Positions 8,462 to 15,842 of a stretch of 37,569 bases of DNA are shown piece after piece (within the stretch, counting starts at the first letter, position 1; every line of letters starts with the position of its first letter). The notes below the pieces were generated by a model that worked only from the letters and a program-made list of their open reading frames with translations, made no database searches and had not been told where the DNA came from. The DNA comes from an uncultured Spartobacteria bacterium (lineage in GTDB: Bacteria > Verrucomicrobiota > Verrucomicrobiia > Chthoniobacterales > Chthoniobacteraceae). The stretch is from contig CAIRYQ010000013.1 in the NCBI GenBank assembly GCA_903882875.1, forward strand, positions 1-37,569, given 5' to 3'. A program made the position numbers and the translations under genes.

Positions 8462-9550
8462 TCAGACAGTGCCGCATTGCCCGCGGTGGCGCAATGCGTG
8501 ATCGCACAGCACGAGCGCCGCCATCGCCTCGACCATCGGTACGGCGCGAGGGAGCACGCACGGGTCGTGGCGACCGCGCGCCCTGAGCACGGCGGCCTCG
8601 CCGGAAACATTCACGGTTTCCTGCGCCTGAAAAATCGTCGCGGTCGGCTTGAACGCGGTGCGGAAAAAAATCGTCTCGCCGTTGCTGATGCCGCCCTGGA
8701 TTCCGCCGCTGCGGTTCGTGCGCGTGCGCACGCTGCCTCCGCGCATCTCGAATGCGTCGTTGTGCTCGCTCCCTTTTTGCAACGTGCCCGCGAAGCCGCT
8801 GCCAATCTCGAAGCCTTTCGTCGCAGGAAGCGAGAGCATCGCCTTTGCAAGTTCGGCCTCCAGCTTGTCAAAGACCGGCTCGCCCCAGCCCGGCGGCACG
8901 CCGCGGATCGCACATTCGATCACACCGCCGACGCTGTCGCCCTCACTGCGCACCTGCTTGATGAATTCGATCATCTTCGCCGCCATCACAGCTTCAGGGC
9001 AGCGCACGATGTTCGCTTCCACATCTGCGAGCTTCACCGACTCAGGATCCACTTCGGCGACGAGCGAATGAACCGACTTCACATACGCGACGATCTCCAG
9101 CGCAGGAGCAAACTGCGCGAGCACCTTCTTCGCAATGGCCGCCGCCGCGACGCGCCCGATCGTCTCGCGCGCCGACGCGCGTCCCCCGCCCTGCCAGTTT
9201 CGGATGCCGTACTTCGCCTGATACGTGTAGTCCGCGTGCGACGGGCGGAACATCGTCTCCATTTCCGAATACGATTCGGGCCGCGCGTCCTTGTTGAACA
9301 CGACGACGGCGATCGGCGTGCCGATGGTCTTGCCCTCGAAGACACCGCTCAAAATTTTGCACTGATCCTCCTCCGCGCGCGGCGTGACGATTTCACTCTG
9401 CCCCGGCCTGCGTCGATCGAGGTCGCGCTGGATTTCCGCCTCGGAAATCTCGATGCGCGGCGGGCACCCGTCCACCGTCACGCCGACTGCGCCACCGTGC
9501 GATTCGCCGAAGGTGGAGATGCGGAAGCTGTGACCGGACTGGCTGGACAT
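8462..9550 (-). CDS. aroC: Chorismate synthase
   Basis: A 362-aa protein converting 5-enolpyruvylshikimate-3-phosphate to chorismate with reduced FMN, the last step of the shikimate pathway. Signatures are [18 protein letters not shown] near the N-terminus, [31 protein letters not shown] and [15 protein letters not shown]. The ATG at 9550 gives the usual start just before [15 protein letters not shown]; an upstream in-frame ATG at 9589 adds 13 residues with no family resemblance. It lies 66 nt after phoH and 6 nt before the CvpA-like gene. Confidence 0.97.
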   Translation of the reverse strand: MSSQSGHSFRISTFGESHGGAVGVTVDGCPPRIEISEAEIQRDLDRRRPGQSEIVTPRAEEDQCKILSGVFEGKTIGTPIAVVVFNKDARPESYSEMETMFRPSHADYTYQAKYGIRNWQGGGRASARETIGRVAAAAIAKKVLAQFAPALEIVAYVKSVHSLVAEVDPESVKLADVEANIVRCPEAVMAAKMIEFIKQVRSEGDSVGGVIECAIRGVPPGWGEPVFDKLEAELAKAMLSLPATKGFEIGSGFAGTLQKGSEHNDAFEMRGGSVRTRTNRSGGIQGGISNGETIFFRTAFKPTATIFQAQETVNVSGEAAVLRARGRHDPCVLPRAVPMVEAMAALVLCDHALRHRGQCGTV

Positions 9551-9616
9551 GGATCGTTGAGAGATGGATTGCAGGCCGAGGCTTGGCAAGCGGAACCAAG
9601 GCGCAAACGGCCGCGC

Positions 9617-10582
9617 TTATTTTTTCACATCCGTCCCGCGGTGCCGGCGATAGGCGCTGACAATGCGCTGCACGAGTTCGTGGCGGATCACGTCGCGGTC
9701 GCCGAAGTTTGCAAAGGCGATGCCCTCGATGCCGTGCAACGCGGCGAGCGCCTCGACCATGCCGCTCTTTTTGTTGTGCGGGAGATCGATCTGCGTGGGG
9801 TCGCCGGTGATGACGGCCTTGCTCTCCGTGCCGAGGCGCGTGAGAAACATGAACATCTGCTCGCTCGTGGTGTTCTGCGCCTCGTCGAGCACGACGAACG
9901 CGTGGTTCAGCGTGCGCCCGCGCATGTAGGCGAGCGGCGCGACCTCGATCACGCCGCGCTCGAAGTATCGCTGCATCTCGTCCGGCTCCACCATGTCGTG
10001 CAGCGCGTCGTAGAGCGGGCGCAGGTAGGGCATGATCTTTTCATTCAGGTCGCCGGGCAGGAAGCCGAGCGCCTCGCCGGCCTCGACCGCGGGACGCGTG
10101 AGGATGATGCGCGTGACTTCCTCCTTTTTCAAAGCGGACACCGCCATCGCCATCGCGAGATAGGTCTTGCCCGTGCCCGCGGGACCGATGCCGAAGGTCA
10201 TGTCGTGCTGCTGGATCGCCTGGATGTAGGCGCGCTGCGTCGGGTTCTTCGGAATGATGGGCGCGCGCCGCGGCGAACACTGGATGCGCGTGATGACGAG
10301 GCTGTCGAGTCCCACCGTCGCCGGGTCGCGCGCACCGCGCAGCGCGTAGCCAAATTCGTAGCGCCGGATCGCCAGCCCCGCGCGGTGCGCATCCGCTAGC
10401 TGGCGGAACATGCGGCCCGTCGCGGCGACACCGGCATCGTCGCCCTCGACGCGCAGCCAGCCTTCGCGCGTGGTGATTTTCACGCCGAGCGCCTCCTCGA
10501 CAGCACGCAGGTTTTCGAGGTCGTTGAGAAACAAATGCCCGAGCACGCGCGCGCTCTCAAATTCAAAAGTTTCAGCGATCAT
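9617..10582 (-). CDS. phoH: PhoH family ATPase
   Basis: A 321-aa PhoH/YbeZ-type protein. The N-terminal part (NLRAVEEALGVKITTREGWL) is a KH-like region, followed by the ATPase core with Walker A GPAGTGKTYLAMAMAV and Walker B FVVLDEAQNT, and the ITGDPTQIDLP motif. Family members act in RNA metabolism and ribosome maturation, often with the endonuclease YbeY. YbeY is not adjacent here. First gene of the minus-strand cluster with aroC. Confidence 0.93.
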   Translation of the reverse strand: MIAETFEFESARVLGHLFLNDLENLRAVEEALGVKITTREGWLRVEGDDAGVAATGRMFRQLADAHRAGLAIRRYEFGYALRGARDPATVGLDSLVITRIQCSPRRAPIIPKNPTQRAYIQAIQQHDMTFGIGPAGTGKTYLAMAMAVSALKKEEVTRIILTRPAVEAGEALGFLPGDLNEKIMPYLRPLYDALHDMVEPDEMQRYFERGVIEVAPLAYMRGRTLNHAFVVLDEAQNTTSEQMFMFLTRLGTESKAVITGDPTQIDLPHNKKSGMVEALAALHGIEGIAFANFGDRDVIRHELVQRIVSAYRRHRGTDVKK

Positions 10583-10694
10583 CTCAAGAGGCTCCGTTCT
10601 TTTCTCGGAAGGAGATCGCGCCGACGAAGGCAGCAGCCCAAATCGAAACCCGCATACGACGGGCAGGCCCCGAAGTCAGGATCGTTTCTTTCAC

Positions 10695-11120
10695 TCAGCG
10701 GAAGCCGTAAGCCATGCCCCAGTGCGTGCGCTCGGCGGAGGACTTCTCGATTTCGACGATGACGTAGTAGGTGCCCGTGCGCTTCGGCGTCACGCGTGCG
10801 GCGGAGAGCTGGCCCTTCTGCCACGATTCGACTTCGCACAGGTTGCCCTCGCTGTCGTAGATGTGGACGGAGATTTTCGAGCCCTTCACATCCGTCCCGG
10901 CCCAGAACCAGTATTCGTTGCCCTTGAAAAGCTGCTGCGTGATCGCCTTCGGCTGCTGGCGCGCCATGTCGCCGCCCCAGTAGTCTTCGCGCACGGTGAA
11001 GCCTTCCTTCACGTACGGCTGTGCGGCCTCGAGCGCGTAGGAGAGCGCGTCGTCCACGGTCGCCAGCGCGGGCAGCACCAAGAGGGTCAGGATGAGGAGT
11101 GTTTTGAAAAATCGTGTCAC
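10695..11120 (-). CDS. Exported protein of unknown function
   Basis: A 141-aa protein with a clear signal peptide (MTRFFKTLLILTLLVLPALA, likely cleaved after the ALA). The mature part is about 120 residues with beta-rich character (YWFWAGTDVKGSKISVHIYD, TGTYYVIVEIEKS), consistent with a small extracellular beta-sandwich of the pre-peptidase or C2-like kind. I do not recognise the family. It follows the 270-aa exported protein by 15 nt and probably shares its transcript. Confidence 0.75.
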   Translation of the reverse strand: MTRFFKTLLILTLLVLPALATVDDALSYALEAAQPYVKEGFTVREDYWGGDMARQQPKAITQQLFKGNEYWFWAGTDVKGSKISVHIYDSEGNLCEVESWQKGQLSAARVTPKRTGTYYVIVEIEKSSAERTHWGMAYGFR

Positions 11121-11135
11121 AGGTGTGGCCTCAGG

Positions 11136-11936
11136 CTAGCGGTTCTGGATTGCCTTGACCAGCCCTGCGGAGATCGCACCGACCTCGCGCACGGATTTCG
11201 CAGAAATCTCCGCGCCCTCGCTCAGACCGAGCAGCGGGCGGATCTCCTTCAGGCCACCCTGGATTTTTCCGATCAGGCTGCCTTTCTTGTAGCGAGCTTT
11301 CAGTCCTTCAAGCTGCTGGGCAAAAAGATCGAGGAGCACGGGCTGATGCAGCAGGTCCGCGCCGTCGCGCTTATAATCCGCAGTCACCACGTCGCATAGC
11401 GCCTCAGTGCCGCGCAGCCATCCGCCGAGGCTCACGAGCTGTGAAAGCTGCTCGCTGCCGAGTTCCGCCATCGCGGATTTCACCTCGCTGAGAGCGCGAT
11501 CGAGTTCCTTGCGCACCTGCTTCCAGTCCTTCTTGTCCCCAGCATCAATGATCGCCTTCGCGCGCTTCGTCACGGCCTTTCGCACGCCGAGCGCATCGCT
11601 GAGGCTGAGCACGCTGTTGCCGATTTTCTCCACCTGTGCGGCGTCCTCCGCCTCGACGGCGATGAAGCCCTCGGCGATGACGCTGCCGAGGAAAAGCGCG
11701 ACCTGCGACTGATCGCCGACTGGCTTTGCGACGGCCTTCATCGGGCGCAGCACGTCGGCCCAGCGCGGCTTGCCGAGCTTGTCGAGAATGCCGAAAATTT
11801 CGCTCGGCACGGGTATGATCACGTCGCCGATCACGCGGGACTGCTGGGGCAGCTTGCTCACGTCAATCTTTTGAGCAGGTGCGGCCTGGATCGGCATTGC
11901 GGCGAGCAGGAGGGCGGACAACAGGGTCAGTTTCAT
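11136..11936 (-). CDS. Exported alpha-helical protein of unknown function
   Basis: A 266-aa protein starting MKLTLLSALLLAAMPIQAAPAQ, a classical signal peptide with an AxA site. The ATG at 11936 is chosen because it begins the signal peptide; a start 4 codons upstream is also open. The mature part is mostly helical with many Lys/Glu and repeated VLSLSD/LSEVKSAMAELG-type heptads, so a helical bundle is likely. Family not recognised. It precedes the 141-aa exported protein and is the gene nearest the tRNA-Gly island, on the opposite strand. Confidence 0.75.
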   Translation of the reverse strand: MKLTLLSALLLAAMPIQAAPAQKIDVSKLPQQSRVIGDVIIPVPSEIFGILDKLGKPRWADVLRPMKAVAKPVGDQSQVALFLGSVIAEGFIAVEAEDAAQVEKIGNSVLSLSDALGVRKAVTKRAKAIIDAGDKKDWKQVRKELDRALSEVKSAMAELGSEQLSQLVSLGGWLRGTEALCDVVTADYKRDGADLLHQPVLLDLFAQQLEGLKARYKKGSLIGKIQGGLKEIRPLLGLSEGAEISAKSVREVGAISAGLVKAIQNR

Positions 11937-12068
11937 CGGGTCAGGCATTCGTCCACGCAGAGTGGAGGATCAGCAAAACGCAGAGGTGCATACCGCGGCA
12001 AGCCATCTTTTCCGCATTCGGCGAAATGCCTCGTCGCGCAAATTTTTTCTCTTCGGGAAAAAAATCCC

Positions 12069-12098
12069 TTGCGCGCCGCCGCGGACTTCCCCTAGAGT
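12069..12098 (+). promoter_or_regulatory. Likely sigma-70 promoter of tRNA-Gly
   Basis: A ttgcgc (-35, 12069-12074) and tagagt (-10, 12093-12098) pair with an 18-bp spacer ends 15 nt before the tRNA. The spacing fits, but the -35 match is only moderate. Confidence 0.45.
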
Positions 12099-12113
12099 CC
12101 CACTCGCGAAAAC

Positions 12114-12186
12114 GCGGGCGTAGCTCAGTTGGTAGAGCATCTCGTTGCCAACGAGAATGTCGAGAGTTCGAATCTCTTCGCCCGCT
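12114..12186 (+). tRNA. tRNA-Gly (anticodon GCC)
   Basis: A full cloverleaf is visible. The acceptor stem is gcgggcg paired with cgcccgc, the D arm gctc-agttggta-gagc, and the anticodon stem tctcg/cgaga around loop ttGCCaa. The variable loop is atgtc, followed by the T arm gagag-ttcgaat-ctctt. The discriminator is T at 12186, and CCA is not encoded. Its 3' half is the attachment site of the integrative element to the right, whose integrase reads into it from the other strand. Confidence 0.97.
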
Positions 12187-13444
12187 CTCCCTCGCCACAA
12201 GGGGCAGGGAGCGACACCAAGCGACAGGATGCGCCATTCTCAGAGGTAAAATCGGCTTTCTGCTCTCCGCATTCCCCACCCACTGTTGCGACAGCTTGCG
12301 ACACGTTGCGACCCTCCGCGCCTGAAATCTGTGCGCGTATTTGTGTATACTTTCCGAGACGAGGCAGCGACTTGATCGCCTCGTAAATCGGCAACTGCGT
12401 CTCGTCGGTGTAAACCTTGGCGGTGAGCTTCATGTCGCTGTGACGCATCAGCTTCATCGCGAAGCGCTGGGGCACATCATGCCGCTGGAGGAATGTCGCC
12501 CACGTGTAGCGCAGCGCGTGAAAATCGGCGTATCGCCCCGTTTCATCGCGGTAGGCGATACCGATTGCAGCGCAATCTTTCTCGATTCGCGAGGCACGGG
12601 GAACCCCTTTCGGAAAAACCAAATCCGACGGCAAACAATTCGCGGGCCGATGCGCCTTCAGCACTTCGGCGATTTCTGGAATGAGTTGCACACGCTCCTC
12701 CTTCTTGTTCTTCGCGCACACCACGCGCACACGGACGAACGGAACGGCATCGTCGAGCCGCAAATCCTCCCAAATCAGTTGGCGAAGTTCGTCCTGCCGG
12801 AGTCCGGTGCGAGCAGCGACCCAATACACAATTCCCCGCGGGCCGGAACCTGCCACCAAACGCCGCAGTTCATCGTCCGTGAACGCACGACGCTCTCTCT
12901 TGGATTTGCCGCGCTCGTCAATTTTTCCGGCGAACTTCAACGGGTTCGCCTTGAGTCGTCCCATCCGCTCCATCCAGTTCAGGAACGAAATCGCTGCTTG
13001 GAGGTAGAGGTTGAGAGTCCGCGCGCCATTCGTCTGCCGGGCTCTCCACGCGATGAACGAATCCGCACTGATGTTGGACGCCACTTTCCAACTGCACTCA
13101 TTGAGCAGCGTAGTGACACGCATCCTGAGCTGCCTTCCGCCCCTGCCATTGCGTCCGGCCCGGTTCCGCTTTTCCAAATCAGCCACGTAATCATCCAAGT
13201 GCGTAGGAAGCGGCTTCGCTGCGGACTCCCGAATCACCTTCGGTTCGAGAATGCCTGCCGCCTCGCGCTCTTTTTCCTGCCGGAATTCCAGCGCCTTTTT
13301 TTCCGCAACCTCCTTGTTCGTTACCCCGAGGGATTTCCAACGATCCACGAGCATTTCGCCATACCGGAATCGCAGGTAGTAGCATCGCGTTTCGCAAAGC
13401 ACTCCGTTCTTTCTGAATGCCCGTTTTTGAACTTCGTGGATCAT
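12125..13444 (-). CDS. Tyrosine recombinase (integrase) of the tRNA-Gly element
   Basis: A 439-aa phage-type integrase. The core-binding region (RNRAGRNGRGGRQLRMRV to LNWMERMGRLKANPL) precedes the catalytic domain with R in TGLRQDEL, H-x-x-R in FHALRYTWATFL, H in LMRHSDMKL and the nucleophile Y in KVYTDE. The gene reads into the tRNA: its last 11 residues (TFSLATRCSTN) and stop lie within antisense tRNA-Gly, and the 33-bp core is codons for GEGERAKRFEL. The native C-terminus is therefore probably the tail at 23319-23513, restored on circularisation, giving 492 aa. The start overlaps the excisionase-like gene by 4 nt. Confidence 0.93.
   Translation of the reverse strand: MIHEVQKRAFRKNGVLCETRCYYLRFRYGEMLVDRWKSLGVTNKEVAEKKALEFRQEKEREAAGILEPKVIRESAAKPLPTHLDDYVADLEKRNRAGRNGRGGRQLRMRVTTLLNECSWKVASNISADSFIAWRARQTNGARTLNLYLQAAISFLNWMERMGRLKANPLKFAGKIDERGKSKRERRAFTDDELRRLVAGSGPRGIVYWVAARTGLRQDELRQLIWEDLRLDDAVPFVRVRVVCAKNKKEERVQLIPEIAEVLKAHRPANCLPSDLVFPKGVPRASRIEKDCAAIGIAYRDETGRYADFHALRYTWATFLQRHDVPQRFAMKLMRHSDMKLTAKVYTDETQLPIYEAIKSLPRLGKYTQIRAQISGAEGRNVSQAVATVGGECGEQKADFTSENGASCRLVSLPAPCGEGERAKRFELSTFSLATRCSTN
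12161..12193 (+). other. Left attachment core (att1) in the tRNA-Gly 3' end
   Basis: These 33 bp, from the last variable-loop base through the T arm, acceptor strand and 7 bases beyond, recur perfectly at 23514-23546. The repeat begins where the tRNA T arm begins and restores a functional tRNA on the left, which is the usual outcome of tyrosine-recombinase integration into a tRNA 3' end. Confidence 0.92.
12211..12312. repeat. Five phased gcgaca repeats beside att1 (candidate integrase arm sites)
   Basis: gcgaca occurs at 12211-12216 and 12221-12226, then as ttgcgaca at 12286 and 12296 and ttgcgac at 12306. Within each group the spacing is exactly 10 bp, about one helical turn. The same pattern flanks the second att core at 23564-23665. 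All lie within the integrase 3' coding region. The role as arm-type binding sites is inferred from position, phasing and conservation. Confidence 0.6.
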
Positions 13445-13632
13445 GGCTTTTTCCCGTTGATGATTATGTTTACTTCACTCTCCCGGACACGGACGCCCTC
13501 CCGGACTTTGATGCGTGTCAGGTTTCCGTCCCTCATTTCTCGCTCCACGGTTTTGATGGAGCAGGCAAGTCTGTCCGCCGCTTCCGATTTTCGGAGCAGT
13601 TTGTCCGATGATTGTGTTTGTTCGTCTTTCAT
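13441..13632 (-). CDS. Excisionase-like HTH protein
   Basis: A 63-aa protein (start MKDEQTQSSDKLL) with a MerR/AlpA-type winged helix: LRKSEAADRLACSIKTVERE, then MRDGNLTRIKVREGVRVRESEV. This size and fold are typical of Xis/AlpA directionality factors that bend att DNA. The start at 13632 is fixed by a ggagg ribosome site 7 nt upstream; an earlier in-frame start at 13647 lacks one. It overlaps the integrase start by 4 nt (ATGA), so the two are probably translationally coupled. Confidence 0.75.
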   Translation of the reverse strand: MKDEQTQSSDKLLRKSEAADRLACSIKTVEREMRDGNLTRIKVREGVRVRESEVNIIINGKKP

Positions 13633-13643
13633 AGAAAACCTCC

Positions 13644-14000
13644 TCATTCCGGCGTTTCAAATTCATCCCAATCCGTAATTGGATCCCGCTGCTCATCCGG
13701 AACAGCAGACATGTAAGCCCGGTAAACGGAGCTGTGATCCGTTTCGATGCCCCTGTCGGTCAGCCATTCCGCAATCTGGCGAAACGTGAATCTTTTTTCG
13801 TCACGCAGGACTTTGATGGTTCGCGTATGATCGGTGATGAGTTTCCGCTTCGGCTCATTTGTCGCCTCCGCCAAAAAGGCATCCGGCGCGGGAATGTCGG
13901 CCAGGGGAGCGGGAACGGCGGGCGGTTTGTCATCATTGCCTCGTGGGGGGGGCGAGGGCTTTGGAGCGATCTGTTTGGTTTTTGGTTTACGGTTTTTCAT
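13644..14000 (-). CDS. Small HTH-containing protein, function unknown
   Basis: A 118-aa protein. The first ~60 residues are Lys/Pro-rich and probably disordered (KNRKPKTKQIAPKPSPPPRG). A helix-turn-helix-like segment follows (LRDEKRFTFRQIAEWLTDRG, then SSVYRAYMS). The C-terminus is acidic. It lies 11 nt upstream of the excisionase-like gene and may regulate the integrase operon. The start is uncertain: ATG 14000 is chosen, whereas ATG 14081 would add a hydrophobic stretch (NFLLELFVLFGFIFPI) with no clear ribosome site. I do not recognise the family. Confidence 0.6.
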   Translation of the reverse strand: MKNRKPKTKQIAPKPSPPPRGNDDKPPAVPAPLADIPAPDAFLAEATNEPKRKLITDHTRTIKVLRDEKRFTFRQIAEWLTDRGIETDHSSVYRAYMSAVPDEQRDPITDWDEFETPE

Positions 14001-14122
14001 GATGGGAAAAATAAACCCGAACAGAACGAACAGCTCAAGCAGAAAGTTTGATGCGATTGCCCCGCGAAATCTTTTACGCATGAACTAGGAGGGAACGGCT
14101 GGCGATGCTCGCGCCGTGTGGA

Positions 14123-14278
14123 TCAGTCCTTCACCGCTGGTGCTTTTCCGATTATTTTAACCGCCATGTGTAACCGCTTCGTCCAGCCCGGCAGCCAAAG
14201 GCGGCAATTGGAAAAAGCCTCGGGTTTGGAGGCTTCGACGGGAATCTTCTCAATCATGGCCGGGTAGGCACTTTGCAT
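14123..14278 (-). CDS. Possible small protein
   Basis: A 51-aa open frame (MQSAYPAMIEKIPVEASKPE start, basic C-terminus WTKRLHMAVKIIGKA). It continues upstream only through a TTG at 14308 that overlaps the 77-aa frame. There is no evident ribosome site and no family resemblance; it is listed because it lies in the same orientation between two element genes. Confidence 0.25.
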   Translation of the reverse strand: MQSAYPAMIEKIPVEASKPEAFSNCRLWLPGWTKRLHMAVKIIGKAPAVKD

Positions 14279-14286
14279 GCCGTCGG

Positions 14287-14520
14287 CTATCGCGGAGGCA
14301 GGTTCCAACTGCTGCCGGTGCCGGGCTTGTCCTTGGCATCCTCTCTCTTGATGAGTGCCTTCAGTCTTTTCCAGTAACGCACCTTTGCATTGTAGAGTGC
14401 GTAGTCGGACGCAGACAGGTTTTCAATTTCCTTCTGAGTCAACTGTGGCGGTTGCTCGTCCGGGGTGAAGGCTGGCAACAATGGGACGTTTCCATCGCTC
14501 GGGGAGGCGTCATTTGGCAT
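14287..14520 (-). CDS. Small hypothetical protein of the integrative element
   Basis: A 77-aa protein with a proline-rich first half (LLPAFTPDEQPPQLTQKE) and a helical basic second half (ALYNAKVRYWKRLKALIKRE). The residue pattern looks protein-like and it is co-oriented with its neighbours. An alternative ATG at 14595 would add 25 residues. No family recognised. It lies between the nuclease gene and the integrase module. Confidence 0.4.
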   Translation of the reverse strand: MPNDASPSDGNVPLLPAFTPDEQPPQLTQKEIENLSASDYALYNAKVRYWKRLKALIKREDAKDKPGTGSSWNLPPR

Positions 14521-14636
14521 ACGATTTAGAGCAAAGAGGGGGAGGAAGCTCGTTGCAAGCCCGATGGGACTACCCCTTCCCGTCCTTCCGCTCATTCAGC
14601 CCCGGCAGCGTAGCACGATCTTCATCGTCTCGATGC

Positions 14637-15842
14637 TCACGCGCTTTCACAGCGCTCGACGAGTTTCGCCGCGTCCGAGTCGTAACGAAAGTCTCCGATA
14701 GTGCCTGCCATCAGTTTTTGAATTGCGTCCTCGATAACCGGCAGAGGGACAAGAAACCACTCCCTCGGCTCCACTTGTCCGCCGAAACGATCCTTCAACT
14801 CCAAGTCCAGTCGGGCAGTGCCAAAAAACTTGTGGAGCAAGGCTTCCAGTCCCTTCCGATTGATGTTTGAAAGCTTGAAGGTCGCCACGATCTCCACGTC
14901 TGCCAGCAGATAGGTCGGATCTTTCTTCGCATTGGCGATCCTTCCTTTCACGTCACCTCCGGTCACTCCGATCTTATGAACCACCGACCGGTGCTCCGCC
15001 ACAAAGGGGTGCTCCGATTTGCTCCTGAGCACGTAGATATAGCCGGTCGGAAAATCATCCTCTTCTTCTTCATCCGAGAAAAGCGGCCCCAGATCCGGCT
15101 CGGTGATCCGACGGCTGGCCTTGTCCTTGTTCAATGCGCGCTGGAGCGAGCGGACGAGCAGATCGCTCTCCGTGCCATTGTCGTAAACGACCCTGAGCCT
15201 GCGGTCCGGCCGGCCATAATCGCTGACAAACGGCTCTCCCAGCTCGGCCACGATCACCTTTTGCCCGTCGAGGATGAACATGTCCCCCTTTTTCACGTCT
15301 GCATTCTCCTTGTATTTCAGCGTTCGCCGCTGGCCGGTCCCCAAGTCGTGTTGGACCTTTTCGAAGAGGGGCCGGAACTCGCCGAAATCCTTGCATGGGT
15401 TCCGCTGCGCGATTTCCTCCGCGGCGGTTTTCTCCTCCCTTGACCGCACGTGGACAAGTTGCGTCACGTCTTCCGCAGGGGCTGCCCCTACGCCAAGGGC
15501 GTCGAGCAGCTCCTCATCGCTCGGTTCCTCGTTCACGCGGCTGGATTGGGCATCATCTCCGATGTCGAGCAGCCCGTGCGAATCCATGCTTCGCAGGATT
15601 TCCCGGCACTCCGCCGATTCGCGGATTTTATCCAGCCGCACGGCGTAGAGACGCTCGAAAATGTCGCGGTTCTCCCCGTGTTCCGGCTTTCGCCCATGCT
15701 CCTGCACGAATCGCTCGATCTCCTCGAATCCCGCGATGATCCGTTGTTCGCGTGCGGATCGGCCCCCGGTCTGGGTCGCTTCGGCATCGACGCCGAGATC
15801 ACCCAGCAACTCGAGATCTTCGTCGGTGATGTCTTTAGGCAC
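14637..15842 (-). CDS. GIY-YIG nuclease-domain protein (T5orf172-like)
   Basis: A 401-aa protein. The N-terminal half is helical and charged. The middle (KKGDMFILDGQKVIVAELGE and the following strands) looks like a small beta domain. The C-terminal ~110 residues form a T5orf172-type GIY-YIG nuclease: GYIYVLRS, then VVHKIGVTGGDVKGRIANA with the conserved Arg, and GLEALLHKFF with the catalytic Glu. GTG 15842 is chosen because aaggag lies 7 nt upstream; a TTG at 15878 is the alternative. It overlaps the helicase gene by 8 nt. With that helicase and a methyltransferase it likely forms the cleavage arm of a restriction-type defence system. Confidence 0.82.
   Translation of the reverse strand: MPKDITDEDLELLGDLGVDAEATQTGGRSAREQRIIAGFEEIERFVQEHGRKPEHGENRDIFERLYAVRLDKIRESAECREILRSMDSHGLLDIGDDAQSSRVNEEPSDEELLDALGVGAAPAEDVTQLVHVRSREEKTAAEEIAQRNPCKDFGEFRPLFEKVQHDLGTGQRRTLKYKENADVKKGDMFILDGQKVIVAELGEPFVSDYGRPDRRLRVVYDNGTESDLLVRSLQRALNKDKASRRITEPDLGPLFSDEEEEDDFPTGYIYVLRSKSEHPFVAEHRSVVHKIGVTGGDVKGRIANAKKDPTYLLADVEIVATFKLSNINRKGLEALLHKFFGTARLDLELKDRFGGQVEPREWFLVPLPVIEDAIQKLMAGTIGDFRYDSDAAKLVERCESA

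Noticed and set aside
6371-10399. Long plus-strand open frames opposite gatB, the CvpA-like gene, aroC and phoH
   Set aside because: Low-complexity shadows typical of GC-rich DNA; the minus strand carries recognisable proteins.
12286-12312. Short tandem repeats considered as a CRISPR or minisatellite
   Set aside because: Units are 10 bp with no spacers, and the same set recurs beside the second att core, which fits integrase sites better.
11941-12325. Open frames reading through tRNA-Gly on both strands
   Set aside because: Residues such as RRDSNSRHSRWQRDALPTEL are the usual artefact of translating a tRNA on the opposite strand.
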